A stretch of 64,000 nucleotides of DNA from Serratia rhizosphaerae (GTDB taxonomy: Bacteria; Pseudomonadota; Gammaproteobacteria; Enterobacterales; Enterobacteriaceae): contig NZ_CP041764.1 of NCBI RefSeq assembly GCF_009817885.1, forward strand, positions 1,984,001 to 2,048,000, read 5' to 3'. This document shows positions 50,336-59,224 of the stretch, piece after piece. The notes beneath the pieces are model-generated. The model saw only the letters and a list, made by a program, of their open reading frames with translations. It had not been told where the DNA came from and ran no database searches. Made by a program: the position numbers and the translations under genes. Every line of letters starts with the position of its first letter. Position 1 is the stretch's first letter.

Positions 50336-50430
50336 TGGCGGAAGATCACAGGAGTCGAACCTGCCCGGGACCGCTGGCGGCCCCAACCGGATTTGAAGTC
50401 CGGCCGCCCCACCGGGGACGATGATCTTCC
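50336..50430 (-). tRNA. selC: tRNA-Sec (selenocysteine, anticodon UCA)
   Basis: 95-nt tRNA with encoded CCA on the minus strand. It has the long acceptor stem (GGAAGATC...GATCTTCC), anticodon loop CTTCAAA (anticodon TCA), a long variable arm and a T-loop TTCGACTCC, all features of bacterial tRNA-Sec. selC is a frequent integration site for islands in enterics; no integrase or repeated 3' end is seen in the window. Confidence 0.96.
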
Positions 50431-50506
50431 GTAGACATCGCAGCAAGGGGGCGGATTATAGCGCGAATTGCGGCCGCGCGCTAAGCGGCAATTTGTGGCC
50501 GCCGCG

Positions 50507-51139
50507 TCAGCTCAGACGCTCGTCAAACGGCCGCTCGCCGATAAACCCCTGCCGCAGCCAGTCATACAGCTCAGCATTGCGCTGAAACCCCATTTTATGC
50601 ATCACGTTGATCTTATGCTGGCTGGCGGTTTTAACGCTGATCGCCAGCCGCCGGGCGATCTCCGTGATTCGCATCTCCTGGCGCAGGCAGAGCATGATTT
50701 CCCGCTCGCGAACGGTCAGCGCATAGCGCTGGCAAGGGCAATGCTCTATCACATACGGCCGCACCGGCGGCGCGATACGCCGCTGCAGCAGCGCGTTTTC
50801 CACCTGCCGCAGCGCGGCGTCGATCGGCATATTCTGCACGATCACCCCGGCCTGCAGGCGGCAGTCGGGCCGCACATCGGCGTGGCCGTAGCCCTGCGGC
50901 TGCCGCACGGCAAAATAGAGCGACAATGCCGACGGCCGCTTTGCCGCATACTGGCAAAAACAGCTCGGGCTGCCGGGCGGAAAATAGTGGAACAGCAGGT
51001 CAGCCAGATACGCCTGCGGCCCCTCCAGCACGCGGGTTTCCACGCCGGCGGCGTAAAAACGCGCGGTCAGCGCTTTTTGCAGCCCGGCGGCAAAATAGCG
51101 GTTGTCGTCCAGTACGGCCAGTGTCGTTACGACATTCAT
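50507..51139 (-). CDS. LuxR-family transcriptional regulator
   Basis: 210 residues. The C-terminal LuxR/GerE HTH is at ~140-200 (LTVREREIMLCLRQEMRITE, IARRLAISVKTASQHKINVM, HKMGF). The N-terminal ~130 residues look like a degenerate receiver or sensor (LAVLDDNRYFAAGLQKAL) without a clear phospho-acceptor set, and contain a Cys pair (SCFC; CPC). Last gene of the minus-strand fimbrial cluster and 39 bases after the FKBP gene, so it is a plausible local fimbrial regulator. Confidence 0.85.
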   Translation of the reverse strand: MNVVTTLAVLDDNRYFAAGLQKALTARFYAAGVETRVLEGPQAYLADLLFHYFPPGSPSCFCQYAAKRPSALSLYFAVRQPQGYGHADVRPDCRLQAGVIVQNMPIDAALRQVENALLQRRIAPPVRPYVIEHCPCQRYALTVREREIMLCLRQEMRITEIARRLAISVKTASQHKINVMHKMGFQRNAELYDWLRQGFIGERPFDERLS

Positions 51140-51178
51140 CTCTGCTCTCCTGCGGTTTGCTTCCCGTTTTGCACACCC

Positions 51179-52408
51179 TTAGTCATCCGCCACCGACTGT
51201 GGCGCCCGCACCCGGCTGTTGTCGATGCGCAGCTCGTACACCATGGTGGCATTCGGCGGCACCTTCGGCGGATAGCCGGTCTCGCCGTAGGCCAGCGCCG
51301 GCGGCACCACCATGGTGATGCTGCCGTGGTCGCGCAGCTGGCCGATCGCCTCACGGAACAACGGCGGAAAACCGGACAGCGGCAGCGACAGCACTTTGCC
51401 GTTCAGATCCATATCCTGGATCACCGTGCCGTCCGTCAGTTTTTCCTTTACCACCACGTCGATCACCGCATCCTGCGGTAACGCCCGGTCGCCGGCATAA
51501 TCCACCCGGTACCAAAAACCCGTCGGCGAACGCTGTACGCCCGGCCGTTTGCTGAACTGCGCCACATAGGCCCGATCCCGCTGCTGCTGCGCGTTGACGA
51601 TACGCTCCCGCGCTGCGCCAGCCGTCTCATCGGCCTTGGCCATCAGCGCATTCAGCTCCTGCTGTGGCAGCCGTTCACGCCCTGTCAGGTTATCCAGCAC
51701 GCCGGCCAGCAGGCTGCGTCGATCCACCGGCACACCCCAGCTCTGGCGCTCCGTCAGCATGGTCTGAATATCGCGCCCCAGCGCGCTGCCCGCCGCGTAG
51801 GACAGGCGGTTATTCTCGTCCTGCAGCTGCTCTGGCGTAATGCTCCACTGCGCCTGCGTCTGCTGCTGTTGCCGCCATGCGCCACTCTCTTTGGCAAAGC
51901 GTTGTTCCTGTTCCCGCCGCTTCTGCGCCTCCTGCGCCACCTGCTGCTGCGCCTGCTTGACCAGCTCAGCGGCACGCCGGCTATCCGGCGTGCCCTGCCA
52001 GGCGCGCCGCAGCCCGGCCAGCCACTGCTGCAGCGGAGTGAGATCGGGCAGCGCCGCCGGGGCCGGCGTCTCATGCGCTGCGGCGCGCAACGCGGCGTTC
52101 TCCTGCCGCAATACCTGCAGCTCCAGCCGCTGTCGGGCCAGTTGCTCATCACGTTCCAGCAGGCTGCGGCGCGGCCTCAGCGTCACGGCGGCAGGGGGTG
52201 CGGGTTTTACGCTAGCGGTGGTTTTCGCCTTATGCGGCGATGACGCGGGCGGTGTTTTCCGCGCCGCATCCGGCGTCGTATCGCTGCGCTGTTGATACTG
52301 CTCGGCAAACTGCAGCAGGGCGGGAATGCCGTCATCGGCCAGGGCGTGCCGGGGCAGCGCACAGGCCGCCAACGCCAGCCACGCCGCCACGGACACTCGG
52401 CGCGTCAT
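51179..52408 (-). CDS. FKBP-type peptidyl-prolyl isomerase, periplasmic
   Basis: 409 residues. Signal peptide 1-24 (ALPRHALA). Residues ~40-80 are a Pro/Thr/Ser/Ala-rich low-complexity stretch. About 85-190 is Gln/Arg/Glu-rich and probably coiled coil. The FkpA/Mip-like dimerisation domain is at ~195-290 (LSYAAGSALGRDIQTML, PQQELNALMAK) and the FKBP domain at ~300-400 (LPLSGFPPLFREAIGQLRDH, VPPALAYGETGYPPKVPPNA, MVYELRID). It should help fold exported proteins, presumably the fimbrial subunits or glycoproteins encoded in the same operon. Its ATG overlaps the stop of the lipoprotein gene by 4 bases. Confidence 0.9.
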   Translation of the reverse strand: MTRRVSVAAWLALAACALPRHALADDGIPALLQFAEQYQQRSDTTPDAARKTPPASSPHKAKTTASVKPAPPAAVTLRPRRSLLERDEQLARQRLELQVLRQENAALRAAAHETPAPAALPDLTPLQQWLAGLRRAWQGTPDSRRAAELVKQAQQQVAQEAQKRREQEQRFAKESGAWRQQQQTQAQWSITPEQLQDENNRLSYAAGSALGRDIQTMLTERQSWGVPVDRRSLLAGVLDNLTGRERLPQQELNALMAKADETAGAARERIVNAQQQRDRAYVAQFSKRPGVQRSPTGFWYRVDYAGDRALPQDAVIDVVVKEKLTDGTVIQDMDLNGKVLSLPLSGFPPLFREAIGQLRDHGSITMVVPPALAYGETGYPPKVPPNATMVYELRIDNSRVRAPQSVADD

Positions 52409-52812
52409 TTAACCTGCTCCCCGCGTTCAGCCAGCCCGATCAGCACCGCCTGTTCGATCTCCGCACACAGCCGACTGACCTTATAGCGATACAGCGCATC
52501 CACCGTCTCCTGCGTATCGTCGTTCACCCGGGTACGCAGGCCGGCGTACTGCGACGCGCCGCTCATCAGGCTGTCGAAAGCACGCTGGTTGTCCTGATAG
52601 CGTTCAGGGGTGATTTTTTGCAGCGCCGCCAGTTCTTGCTGGCACTGTTGTAAACGCGTTGCCTCGCGCTGCTGACGCTGTGTCTCTACGGACGGAGCCG
52701 GTTGTGGCTTGTCGGCCGCTTTGGGTTTGACGTTCTGGCAGGCCGTAGCGCCTAACAGCGCCAGTATCAGAATGCCCGCCCGGACGCCCAGGCGCACAGA
52801 GTTATCGGTCAT
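52405..52812 (-). CDS. Small lipoprotein of unknown function
   Basis: 135 residues from the ATG at 52812 (AAGGAAG upstream). Lipobox in LILALLGATACQN (Cys near residue 25), then a Lys/Pro/Ala linker and a mainly helical, Gln/Arg-rich domain with further Cys in RLQQCQQEL and RLCAEIEQ, possibly disulphide-bonded. Not a family I recognise. It overlaps the end of the O-oligosaccharyltransferase gene by 11 bases and the FKBP start by 4, so all three are translationally coupled and probably act together at the envelope. Confidence 0.75.
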   Translation of the reverse strand: MTDNSVRLGVRAGILILALLGATACQNVKPKAADKPQPAPSVETQRQQREATRLQQCQQELAALQKITPERYQDNQRAFDSLMSGASQYAGLRTRVNDDTQETVDALYRYKVSRLCAEIEQAVLIGLAERGEQVK

Positions 52813-54568
52813 GGTTGTTTTGCTTCCTTTCATGGTTAAACGTAACCTGCCGCGGGCCGGAAAAACGCCGGTCGGCGGGGAACAACAGCGCGGCGGCGGT
52901 GCGGTATTGCTCGGCCTCGGCGTCGTGTCGCTGGTAACGTAAAATGGCGATCAGGTTGGCGTAGACATTGGCGTCGATACGTACCTTCAGATAGCGCCTG
53001 GCCCAGTCGCGGTACCGCGCCAGTTCGCGCTCATCGCGCATCTGGTTGTAGGCCAGCAGGCGGTGCGTCTGTAAATCAAACTCCCGCCGCGGCTGCTGGC
53101 TCCAGGCGACAACGGGCGACATCTCACGCAGCGGACGCACATCGCGCAGCCCGCCACGTTCCGCCTGCGTCAACAGCCAACCCGCGCGCAGCGCCGCCAG
53201 CATCAGCACCAGTCCGCCCACGCACAGCAGCGTAATACTGAGACGCAGCGGCACAGTGCGGCGTATCGTCAGCGCGACGCGGCTGCTGCTCAGGCGATCC
53301 AGCTGCGCCAGCAGCAGCGTAAACAGCAGCCAGTGCAGGGCCGAAAGATAAAACGGGTACTCCAGCTGGCTGTGCAGCAGCATCGGCAGCAGCGCCAGAC
53401 ACAGCGCCGTCGCCTCGCCGGCATGGCGACGGCGGCAGGAGAAAGCACGACGGTCAACGCGTAGCGCCTGCCGCAACAGACGCGCGCCGCCCAGCAACAG
53501 CAGACCGATGCCCGCCAGCGCCACCAGACCGCCCTCCACCCACCACAGCAGGATCTCATTGTGCGGATGACCGGCAATCTCCAGCACCGGCGTCGGCGGC
53601 AGCTGGGCAATACGAAAGTGCTGAAACGCATACTCAAACTGGCCGTAGCCCCAGCCGAACCCGGGCTTAGCGGCGATCATTTTCAGCGTGTCCTGCAGCA
53701 TGGCGATCCGCGCCTGATTCGACAGCGCATGAGACACATAACGCACCCCACCCGCATCGCCCAGCCACAGCAGCACCGCCGTACCGAGTGCCCCGCCCAG
53801 CAGCACCGCCAGCCCTGCCCGGAGCAGCCGGGCGGCGCAGACGCGGCGGAACGCCAGCCAGAACCCCACCAGCACCAGCATCCCCCCCAGCCAGCCAGCG
53901 CGCGACTGCACCCACACCAGCAAAGCGGCCAGCAGGACCAGCAGCATCGCCAGCCCCGTTTGTCTGGCGCGCTCCGCCCGCGCCGAGCGCAGCACATAGC
54001 CCGGCAGTACCGCCAGCATCAGCGCCAGCGCCAGGCCGGTGGCGATAAAACTGCCCAGCACGTTCGGCTGCTGGAAGATGCCGAAGACGCGTCTGCCGCG
54101 CAGCGGCACCCAGCTCCAGGCGGGCCAGAACAGCTGCAGCAGCGCAATCAGGCTCTGGCCGATGACCAGCGCCAGCAGCAACGCAATCAGCGCCGTACGC
54201 CAGCGGAAGGCAAGGCGCACCTGCAGCCAGCCGCAGTACCAGGCCCCGCCGGCCAGCAGCGCACTCACCCGCCATGTGGCAGCGGCGTAACCGTCCGGCG
54301 GCGCATAGGCCAGCGGCAACGCCAACAGCGCGATGCCCGGCAAAAAATACGCCGCGCTGCGGCTCAGACGCCATGTCCGGCGGGCGGGCTGCCGCCAGCA
54401 AATCAGCAGCAGCATCGTCGCCATCAGCGCGTAGGCCAGCGCATTAAGCGGAAGCTTCAGCCCGCTGCCGCCCATATTGGGCAGATAGCACAGCGAGGCG
54501 GCCAGCAGGGCGAGAAAACCCGCCGCCAGCGCGTTATTCGTATTCCAGACTAAAGGTGGCCGTCGCAC
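52802..54568 (-). CDS. PglL-type O-oligosaccharyltransferase (Wzy_C family)
   Basis: About 588 residues. Polytopic inner-membrane protein with ~11-13 hydrophobic segments. The glycan-ligase core has QQPNVLGSFIATGLAL near residue 166, QSRAGWLGG near 223 and HPHNEILLWWVEGGLVALAG near 335. The last motif (HPHNE-x-L-x-WW-x-E-x-G) separates PglL protein O-glycosylases from ordinary WaaL/Wzy. A Wzy_C_2-like C-terminal domain follows. It transfers lipid-linked glycans to Ser/Thr of periplasmic proteins. No ATG suits the N-terminus; I choose the GTG at 54568 (GGGG upstream), overlapping the fimbrial gene by 35 bases. Downstream coupling is to the lipoprotein gene. Confidence 0.85.
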   Translation of the reverse strand: MRRPPLVWNTNNALAAGFLALLAASLCYLPNMGGSGLKLPLNALAYALMATMLLLICWRQPARRTWRLSRSAAYFLPGIALLALPLAYAPPDGYAAATWRVSALLAGGAWYCGWLQVRLAFRWRTALIALLLALVIGQSLIALLQLFWPAWSWVPLRGRRVFGIFQQPNVLGSFIATGLALALMLAVLPGYVLRSARAERARQTGLAMLLVLLAALLVWVQSRAGWLGGMLVLVGFWLAFRRVCAARLLRAGLAVLLGGALGTAVLLWLGDAGGVRYVSHALSNQARIAMLQDTLKMIAAKPGFGWGYGQFEYAFQHFRIAQLPPTPVLEIAGHPHNEILLWWVEGGLVALAGIGLLLLGGARLLRQALRVDRRAFSCRRRHAGEATALCLALLPMLLHSQLEYPFYLSALHWLLFTLLLAQLDRLSSSRVALTIRRTVPLRLSITLLCVGGLVLMLAALRAGWLLTQAERGGLRDVRPLREMSPVVAWSQQPRREFDLQTHRLLAYNQMRDERELARYRDWARRYLKVRIDANVYANLIAILRYQRHDAEAEQYRTAAALLFPADRRFSGPRQVTFNHERKQNNHDR

Positions 54569-55085
54569 TGAATTCCCCGCGTCCGATGGTTTTGTCGGCA
54601 ATCGCCTGTGGTTCGCCCCGCACATAGGCCTGCAGCGCAATCAGGTTGCTGCCCGCAGCCAGGCGATATTTTTTACTGGCGTCATTGAGCGGCAGCGCCG
54701 TACCGTCGAGGTTTTCCAGCCCGATGGCGACGCCGGAGGCGCTGCTGCCGCCGTCCAGCGCCAGCAGCCCCGGCAGCCTGGCGTTCTCGGTGCCGCTGAA
54801 GGTCACCGCCACCGTATTGCCCAGGCTAAGATCGCACTCCGCCAGATGCAGAGAAAACGGCTGGCTGAGCGTCCGGCCGTTCAGATACAGGTACTTGTCG
54901 ACAATGGTGCCGAAATCGAGCCGAATCAGCTCCTCGCCCGGCGGGATCACGCAAGGTTCCGCCACCAGCGTGCCCTCAAAACGCATGTTCTCATCCGCCG
55001 CCGCCGGCCTGGCCGCCAGCCCGCCCAACATCAGCACGCCGGCCGCCAGCAGCGCGCCGCGCCGTCTTCCCACGGTGGTACTCAT
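54534..55085 (-). CDS. Fimbrial subunit-like protein
   Basis: 183 residues from the ATG at 55085 (GGGAGG upstream). Signal peptide 1-30 (LLAAGVLMLGGLAARPAAA). Pilin-type domain with the two cysteines of the family (EPCVIPPGEE and AECDLSLGN), the GT-x-x-x-x-x-x-x-G segment and a C-terminal beta strand FSATATFSLEYE with penultimate Tyr, the site that chaperones bind. Probably a minor subunit. Preceded by another subunit gene (52-base gap) and followed, overlapping, by the glycosyltransferase gene. Confidence 0.85.
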   Translation of the reverse strand: MSTTVGRRRGALLAAGVLMLGGLAARPAAADENMRFEGTLVAEPCVIPPGEELIRLDFGTIVDKYLYLNGRTLSQPFSLHLAECDLSLGNTVAVTFSGTENARLPGLLALDGGSSASGVAIGLENLDGTALPLNDASKKYRLAAGSNLIALQAYVRGEPQAIADKTIGRGEFSATATFSLEYE

Positions 55086-55137
55086 GGTCGCCTCCCTTAA
55101 TTGGCATAACACCGCACCGCCTTGCGCACGATGCATA

Positions 55138-55794
55138 TCAGTCGTAATACAGGCGAAAATCGATGGTGGCGCGATAGGCGCCGACGCCCAGCGTCGCCGG
55201 CGTACGCACCGGCGTGACGGTATAGGTCAGCGTGTTTTGCCCCGGCGTCAGCAGCCGCGGTGTGTTGCGCGCCCCCAGCCGCACCGGCGCGCCGGCATCG
55301 TCCGCCAGCCGCAGCGCCAGCCCGCTGACGCCGCTCACCCCGATCAGCGACGGCGCATCCGCATCGGCAGGCGCGGTAAAACTGACCGACACCGCCGGCT
55401 GGCTGCCGCTCCAGGCCAGCGCGCCACCCCACGGATCGCGATTGCTGGCCGGCGCGCGCAGGCAGTCCTTCAGCCGCAGCTGAAAAGCCACCGGCGTGCC
55501 CCGGTCGCCCGGGTGCTGAAAACCGGCGCTGCCCAGATCGCCCAGCCAGACCTCCTGCCGCGCCGTCTCCATCTCCAGACTGCAGGCGCTTTCACTCAGC
55601 GCGCCGTGCACGTGCAGCACGCCGCTTGCCCCCTCGACGTCCCAGTTATCCACCGCCTGCACCGAGGGCATCAGCAGCACCATCACACCCGCCGTCAGCG
55701 GCAGCATCATCGCCGCCGCCACCGTCAGGCCAATCAGCCGCCGCTGGTAGCGGATAAAAGCCTGGCCGGACAACTTCTGGCTCTTGCGTCGCAT
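55138..55794 (-). CDS. Fimbrial subunit-like protein with long N-terminus
   Basis: 218 residues from the ATG at 55794 (GGAGA upstream). A charged N-terminus (~20 residues) precedes a hydrophobic segment (LIGLTVAAAMMLPLTAGVMVLL) and probable cleavage after SVQA. Mature pilin-like domain with cysteines in SACSLEME and LKDCLRAP and a C-terminal YRATIDFRLYYD strand. This pattern is that of a minor or tip-adaptor subunit of the PapF/MrfF sort. It lies between the chaperone gene and the next subunit gene. Confidence 0.83.
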   Translation of the reverse strand: MRRKSQKLSGQAFIRYQRRLIGLTVAAAMMLPLTAGVMVLLMPSVQAVDNWDVEGASGVLHVHGALSESACSLEMETARQEVWLGDLGSAGFQHPGDRGTPVAFQLRLKDCLRAPASNRDPWGGALAWSGSQPAVSVSFTAPADADAPSLIGVSGVSGLALRLADDAGAPVRLGARNTPRLLTPGQNTLTYTVTPVRTPATLGVGAYRATIDFRLYYD

Positions 55795-55826
55795 TGTTAT
55801 TGTCTCCGCTGTATTGAAAACGCCGG

Positions 55827-56588
55827 TTACTGCTTGTCCGCCACCGTCAGGCAAAGGTTGCCCGTACAGCGGAAGACCAGCTGCGGACGGCCGCCGTAGT
55901 CATTGATATAGGTCAGTACCGGGCTGGTGCCGATCGCCGAAGCGGACACGCCGAGGGGCGCGCTGCCTTTCGGCGCCACCATCACCGGCTCAAAACCGGC
56001 GACGCTCTTACCGCCCTTGCGCGTCGCGCCGTCCACCAGCGTCACGTAGTAAGGCGTCGGGTTTTTCACCACATACTTGTCGCCCTGACGAGTCAGCGTC
56101 AGCAACTGCTGACTGGGCGCCGCATTCTTCTGCGGCGCGACGGCCGCCGGGCGGTAGAACATTTTGATCCGCGTCTGCAGCGCGATCTGCAGGGTATTGG
56201 GCTTGTTGCTGCGCGGCGGTATCTCACGCAGGTTGAAGTAGTAAAGCGTCTCGCGATCCTGCGGCAGCAGTTTGGCCGCCGGCAGCGCCTGAATCTTCAC
56301 CTGGCTGGGCTTGCCCGGCTCAACCCGCTGTACCGGCGGCAGCACCGTAAACGGCGATTGAATCTTGTTGCCCTGCTCATCCTCGATCCAGCCCTGGGCC
56401 AGATAAGGCAGTTGTTTGTTCTGATTGCTGATATTCAGGCTGACCGTCTTCTGGTCGCCGTCAAAAATCACCCGCGTGCGATCCAGCGCAATCGCGCCCT
56501 GCGCCGGCGCGGCCGCCAGCAGCGCGGCAATCACAAGCGGTGCGCCCAATACGGCGATATTCAGTCTGGTTGGAGTCTGGTTAAGCAT
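55827..56588 (-). CDS. Periplasmic fimbrial chaperone
   Basis: 253-residue PapD-like chaperone, with signal peptide ending APAQG before AIALDRTRVIF. Two Ig-like domains: the N-terminal one has the conserved ALDRTRVIFDGDQKTVSL strand, the Arg of the subunit-binding cleft, and YLAQGWIEDEQG; the F1-G1 segment ends LYYFNLREIPPRSNK with a short loop (FGS type). The C-terminal one has NPTPYYVTL, with a Cys pair (FRCTGNLCL) near the end. It caps fimbrial subunits in the periplasm. It follows the usher gene by 25 bases. Confidence 0.93.
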   Translation of the reverse strand: MLNQTPTRLNIAVLGAPLVIAALLAAAPAQGAIALDRTRVIFDGDQKTVSLNISNQNKQLPYLAQGWIEDEQGNKIQSPFTVLPPVQRVEPGKPSQVKIQALPAAKLLPQDRETLYYFNLREIPPRSNKPNTLQIALQTRIKMFYRPAAVAPQKNAAPSQQLLTLTRQGDKYVVKNPTPYYVTLVDGATRKGGKSVAGFEPVMVAPKGSAPLGVSASAIGTSPVLTYINDYGGRPQLVFRCTGNLCLTVADKQ

Positions 56589-56613
56589 TGTTTTCACAGT
56601 TATCAGTCCGTTA

Positions 56614-59178
56614 TCAGTGACCGTGCGCCGCAGCGCCGGTCTGGTCATCGGGTCGAGGGGTATCCTGTGCGCCGACAGGGCGGCAAGGCAGCAGCAGGTT
56701 ATTCATCAACATATCGGCCGGCAGCGGCATCGGCAGATGCACCTCGCACTGCGCCGCGCCGTTCCAGTGCACCGTCATCGCCTCTCCCGGATTAATCCCG
56801 GACAGGTAAACGCTGCCGCCGTCGTTGACGATGCCGGTTTCCTGCTGACGCGCATTCATCACCGTGGCGCCGAACGGCGGTTCGCTGCCGTCCGCCAGTT
56901 TGATAATCGCCATCGCTTTCTCACCGGCGATCACCGCAAAACGCCGGTAGCCGATGGCGCCTTCGGTCAGGGTGGCCTGCACCACCGAACGCGTCGCCTC
57001 CACCTTGTCGCCCAGCGCGTTGAGATCGATGCTGGCCTTATTGCGGTAATAGCTGTTTACATCCGTCACCACGGCCTGACCAAAGCGGTTGGTCGCCACC
57101 GTGCTGCCGTAGCCACGCACCGGCACATCGGGCACCCCGTCGGTATCCAGCAGCAGCCGGGTGCCGCCCGGCGTCGCGATGCGGTGCAGCGCCGCGCCTT
57201 CCGCCGTGATCGTCATCCCGCCCTGCGCGGCCAGGCCGACGGCGCTGTAGCGGCCGGCCTGGTAGCTGGCATTGGCGTTCACCTGCGCCATATCGCCTTC
57301 GTGGCTGTAGTAGCCGCTGAGCGTCGCCCCGCTGCGCCCGGCGCCGGCGCTCAGCTGATAGTTGTCGTGTTCATTCACCCGGTCGTAGTAACCGACGCGG
57401 TGCGTGTTGTCGTTCCGGTCGATCGTGGTGTTGTAGCTGATCGTGCCGCTGCTGCCCCACGGCACCGACAGCGACAGGTACATGCCGTCGTCATTGCGCG
57501 CGTTATAGCGGTTGCGGTAGGCCGACAGCGACAGGCTCAGGTTTTTAAACTCGCCCAGATCGAAATAGCGCGACAGCATCAGGTTGTAGCGGTCGTTCGC
57601 CGCCCGATCCCAGTAGGTCTGATGGCTGTAGTTGAGGTAGGCGCTCAACCCCAGATCGCGAAACTGTTTATTGAAAGAGAGGGTGTACATCTCCTTGCTC
57701 TTGCCGTTGCGATCCCCCTGATAGCGGACGTCCAGGTACTCCCCCATGCTCATAAAGTCTTCCTGGGAGAAGCGGTAACCGGCGAAGGTGACCTGGCTGT
57801 CATACTCATCAAAGTTTTTCGAATAGCTCAGGCGGTAAGAGCCGCCGCTTTTGACCCCTTCCTGCGGCAGTCTGGCCCGCGACTGGGTGACGTCGAAGGA
57901 GAGCGCCCCCAGCAGCATCAGATCGCGTCCCAGCCCCAGCGACAGCGCGTTGTAGTCCCCGCCGCCGATGGCGCCGCCGTACAGCGACCAGCCGTTGCTG
58001 ATCCCCCAGGAAAACTCGCCGGTGCCGAACAGCGGCCCGCGCAGATGGTGCCCCCACTCCGTCGGTTTGCCGGCGGCCAGCTTGTAGCGCACCCTGCCCG
58101 GCCGCGTCAGATACGGAATGCTGGCGGTATTCATCTTGAACTGCTGCACGCTGCCGTCCTGCTCTTCCACCCGCACGTCCAGCTCGCCGGACACCGCATC
58201 ATTAATGTCCTGAATGAGGAACGGGCCGGCGGCCACCTGGGTTTCATACAGCACGCGCCCCTGCTGGCTGACCACCACCTTGGCGTTGGTTTTCGCTACG
58301 CCGCTGATTTCCGGCGCGTAACCGCGCAGATTCGGCGGCAGCATATTGTCGTCCGAACGCAGGCTGGCGCCGGTAAAGCGCAGGCTGTCGAACAGATCGG
58401 AATTCAGATAGTCCTCCCCCATCGTCAGGCGGGAGCGCAGCGCCGGTATCGCCCGGTAGGCGTAATAGCGGCTCCAGTCGAACTGCTTGTCGCTCGCCTT
58501 GCCCGAGCCGGTCTGGTGGTTAACGCTGGCCTGCCAGTCGGCGCGCAGGCGCCAGGCGCCCAGGTTGCCGCCGGCGGTGCCGTTGCCGCTCAGGCTGTAA
58601 CCGTTGCCGCCCGCCTTCAGGTTCTTTTGCGTTTGCGCATTGAGGTTGTAATCCAGCAGCAGCCCCGGAATACCGTCATCCCAGCGCGACGGCGGATCCC
58701 AGTTTTCCGAGCTGTATTCCAGATAGGCCTGAGGAATGTTGAGATACAGCGACGAAGAGCCTAAATCGCCGCGCGCCTCCATACCGGCCAGACTGCGTAA
58801 ATCCAGACACTGCCCGCCGTGTGTCCAGCGCAGCGTACTTTCCAGCTTTTCTTTTACGCCCAGCTGTTTGACCAATGCCGGCGACAGGCACACTTCACTG
58901 CCTTTGGCATTATTTTCTGGTGCGACAAAAACGATCGGCTGCTCCGGCAGATCGTTTTTATTTACGTGAACCGCCATGGTGTAATTACCCGGCATAATGT
59001 AACCGCTGCGGGTAAACTGGCTCAGATCGATATTCTGACGATCGTTAACATCTAATACATCGGTATTAAACTGAATTTCTTCAGCGGCAAACAACCACGT
59101 TACGGGGCTGCCAAACGCCAAAGCAACGCACAGCCTCAGTGTTTGCAGGCGAAATAACTTCCCTGCCGGTGAAAGCAT
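56614..59178 (-). CDS. Outer-membrane fimbrial usher
   Basis: 854 residues from the second ATG (59178), which has GAAGGG 9 bases upstream; the ATG at 59187 abuts that site. Signal peptide to LFA/AEE. PapC_N domain (~28-170; EIQFNTDVLDVNDRQNIDLSQF), 24-strand barrel with the GDGPFLIQDIND-like AAGPFLIQDINDAVSGELDV (~305) and a middle plug domain. C-terminal domains end EVHLPMPLPADMLMNNLLLP with cysteines. It assembles and secretes fimbriae through the outer membrane. Surrounding order: pilin, pilin-like, usher, chaperone, two subunits. Confidence 0.95.
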   Translation of the reverse strand: MLSPAGKLFRLQTLRLCVALAFGSPVTWLFAAEEIQFNTDVLDVNDRQNIDLSQFTRSGYIMPGNYTMAVHVNKNDLPEQPIVFVAPENNAKGSEVCLSPALVKQLGVKEKLESTLRWTHGGQCLDLRSLAGMEARGDLGSSSLYLNIPQAYLEYSSENWDPPSRWDDGIPGLLLDYNLNAQTQKNLKAGGNGYSLSGNGTAGGNLGAWRLRADWQASVNHQTGSGKASDKQFDWSRYYAYRAIPALRSRLTMGEDYLNSDLFDSLRFTGASLRSDDNMLPPNLRGYAPEISGVAKTNAKVVVSQQGRVLYETQVAAGPFLIQDINDAVSGELDVRVEEQDGSVQQFKMNTASIPYLTRPGRVRYKLAAGKPTEWGHHLRGPLFGTGEFSWGISNGWSLYGGAIGGGDYNALSLGLGRDLMLLGALSFDVTQSRARLPQEGVKSGGSYRLSYSKNFDEYDSQVTFAGYRFSQEDFMSMGEYLDVRYQGDRNGKSKEMYTLSFNKQFRDLGLSAYLNYSHQTYWDRAANDRYNLMLSRYFDLGEFKNLSLSLSAYRNRYNARNDDGMYLSLSVPWGSSGTISYNTTIDRNDNTHRVGYYDRVNEHDNYQLSAGAGRSGATLSGYYSHEGDMAQVNANASYQAGRYSAVGLAAQGGMTITAEGAALHRIATPGGTRLLLDTDGVPDVPVRGYGSTVATNRFGQAVVTDVNSYYRNKASIDLNALGDKVEATRSVVQATLTEGAIGYRRFAVIAGEKAMAIIKLADGSEPPFGATVMNARQQETGIVNDGGSVYLSGINPGEAMTVHWNGAAQCEVHLPMPLPADMLMNNLLLPCRPVGAQDTPRPDDQTGAAAHGH

Positions 59179-59224
59179 AATAAACATCCCTTCAACATGT
59201 ATTAACCGTCAGTACGACAAGAAA

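Noticed and set aside
36279..50430. Mobile island integrated at selC carrying the NRPS cluster
   Set aside because: No integrase, no repeated selC 3' end and no flanking direct repeats were found; the position next to selC alone is not enough.
56425..58764. 779-codon open frame antisense to the usher gene
   Set aside because: Arg/Ala/Val/His-rich translation typical of a shadow frame; the usher on the minus strand has full family motifs.
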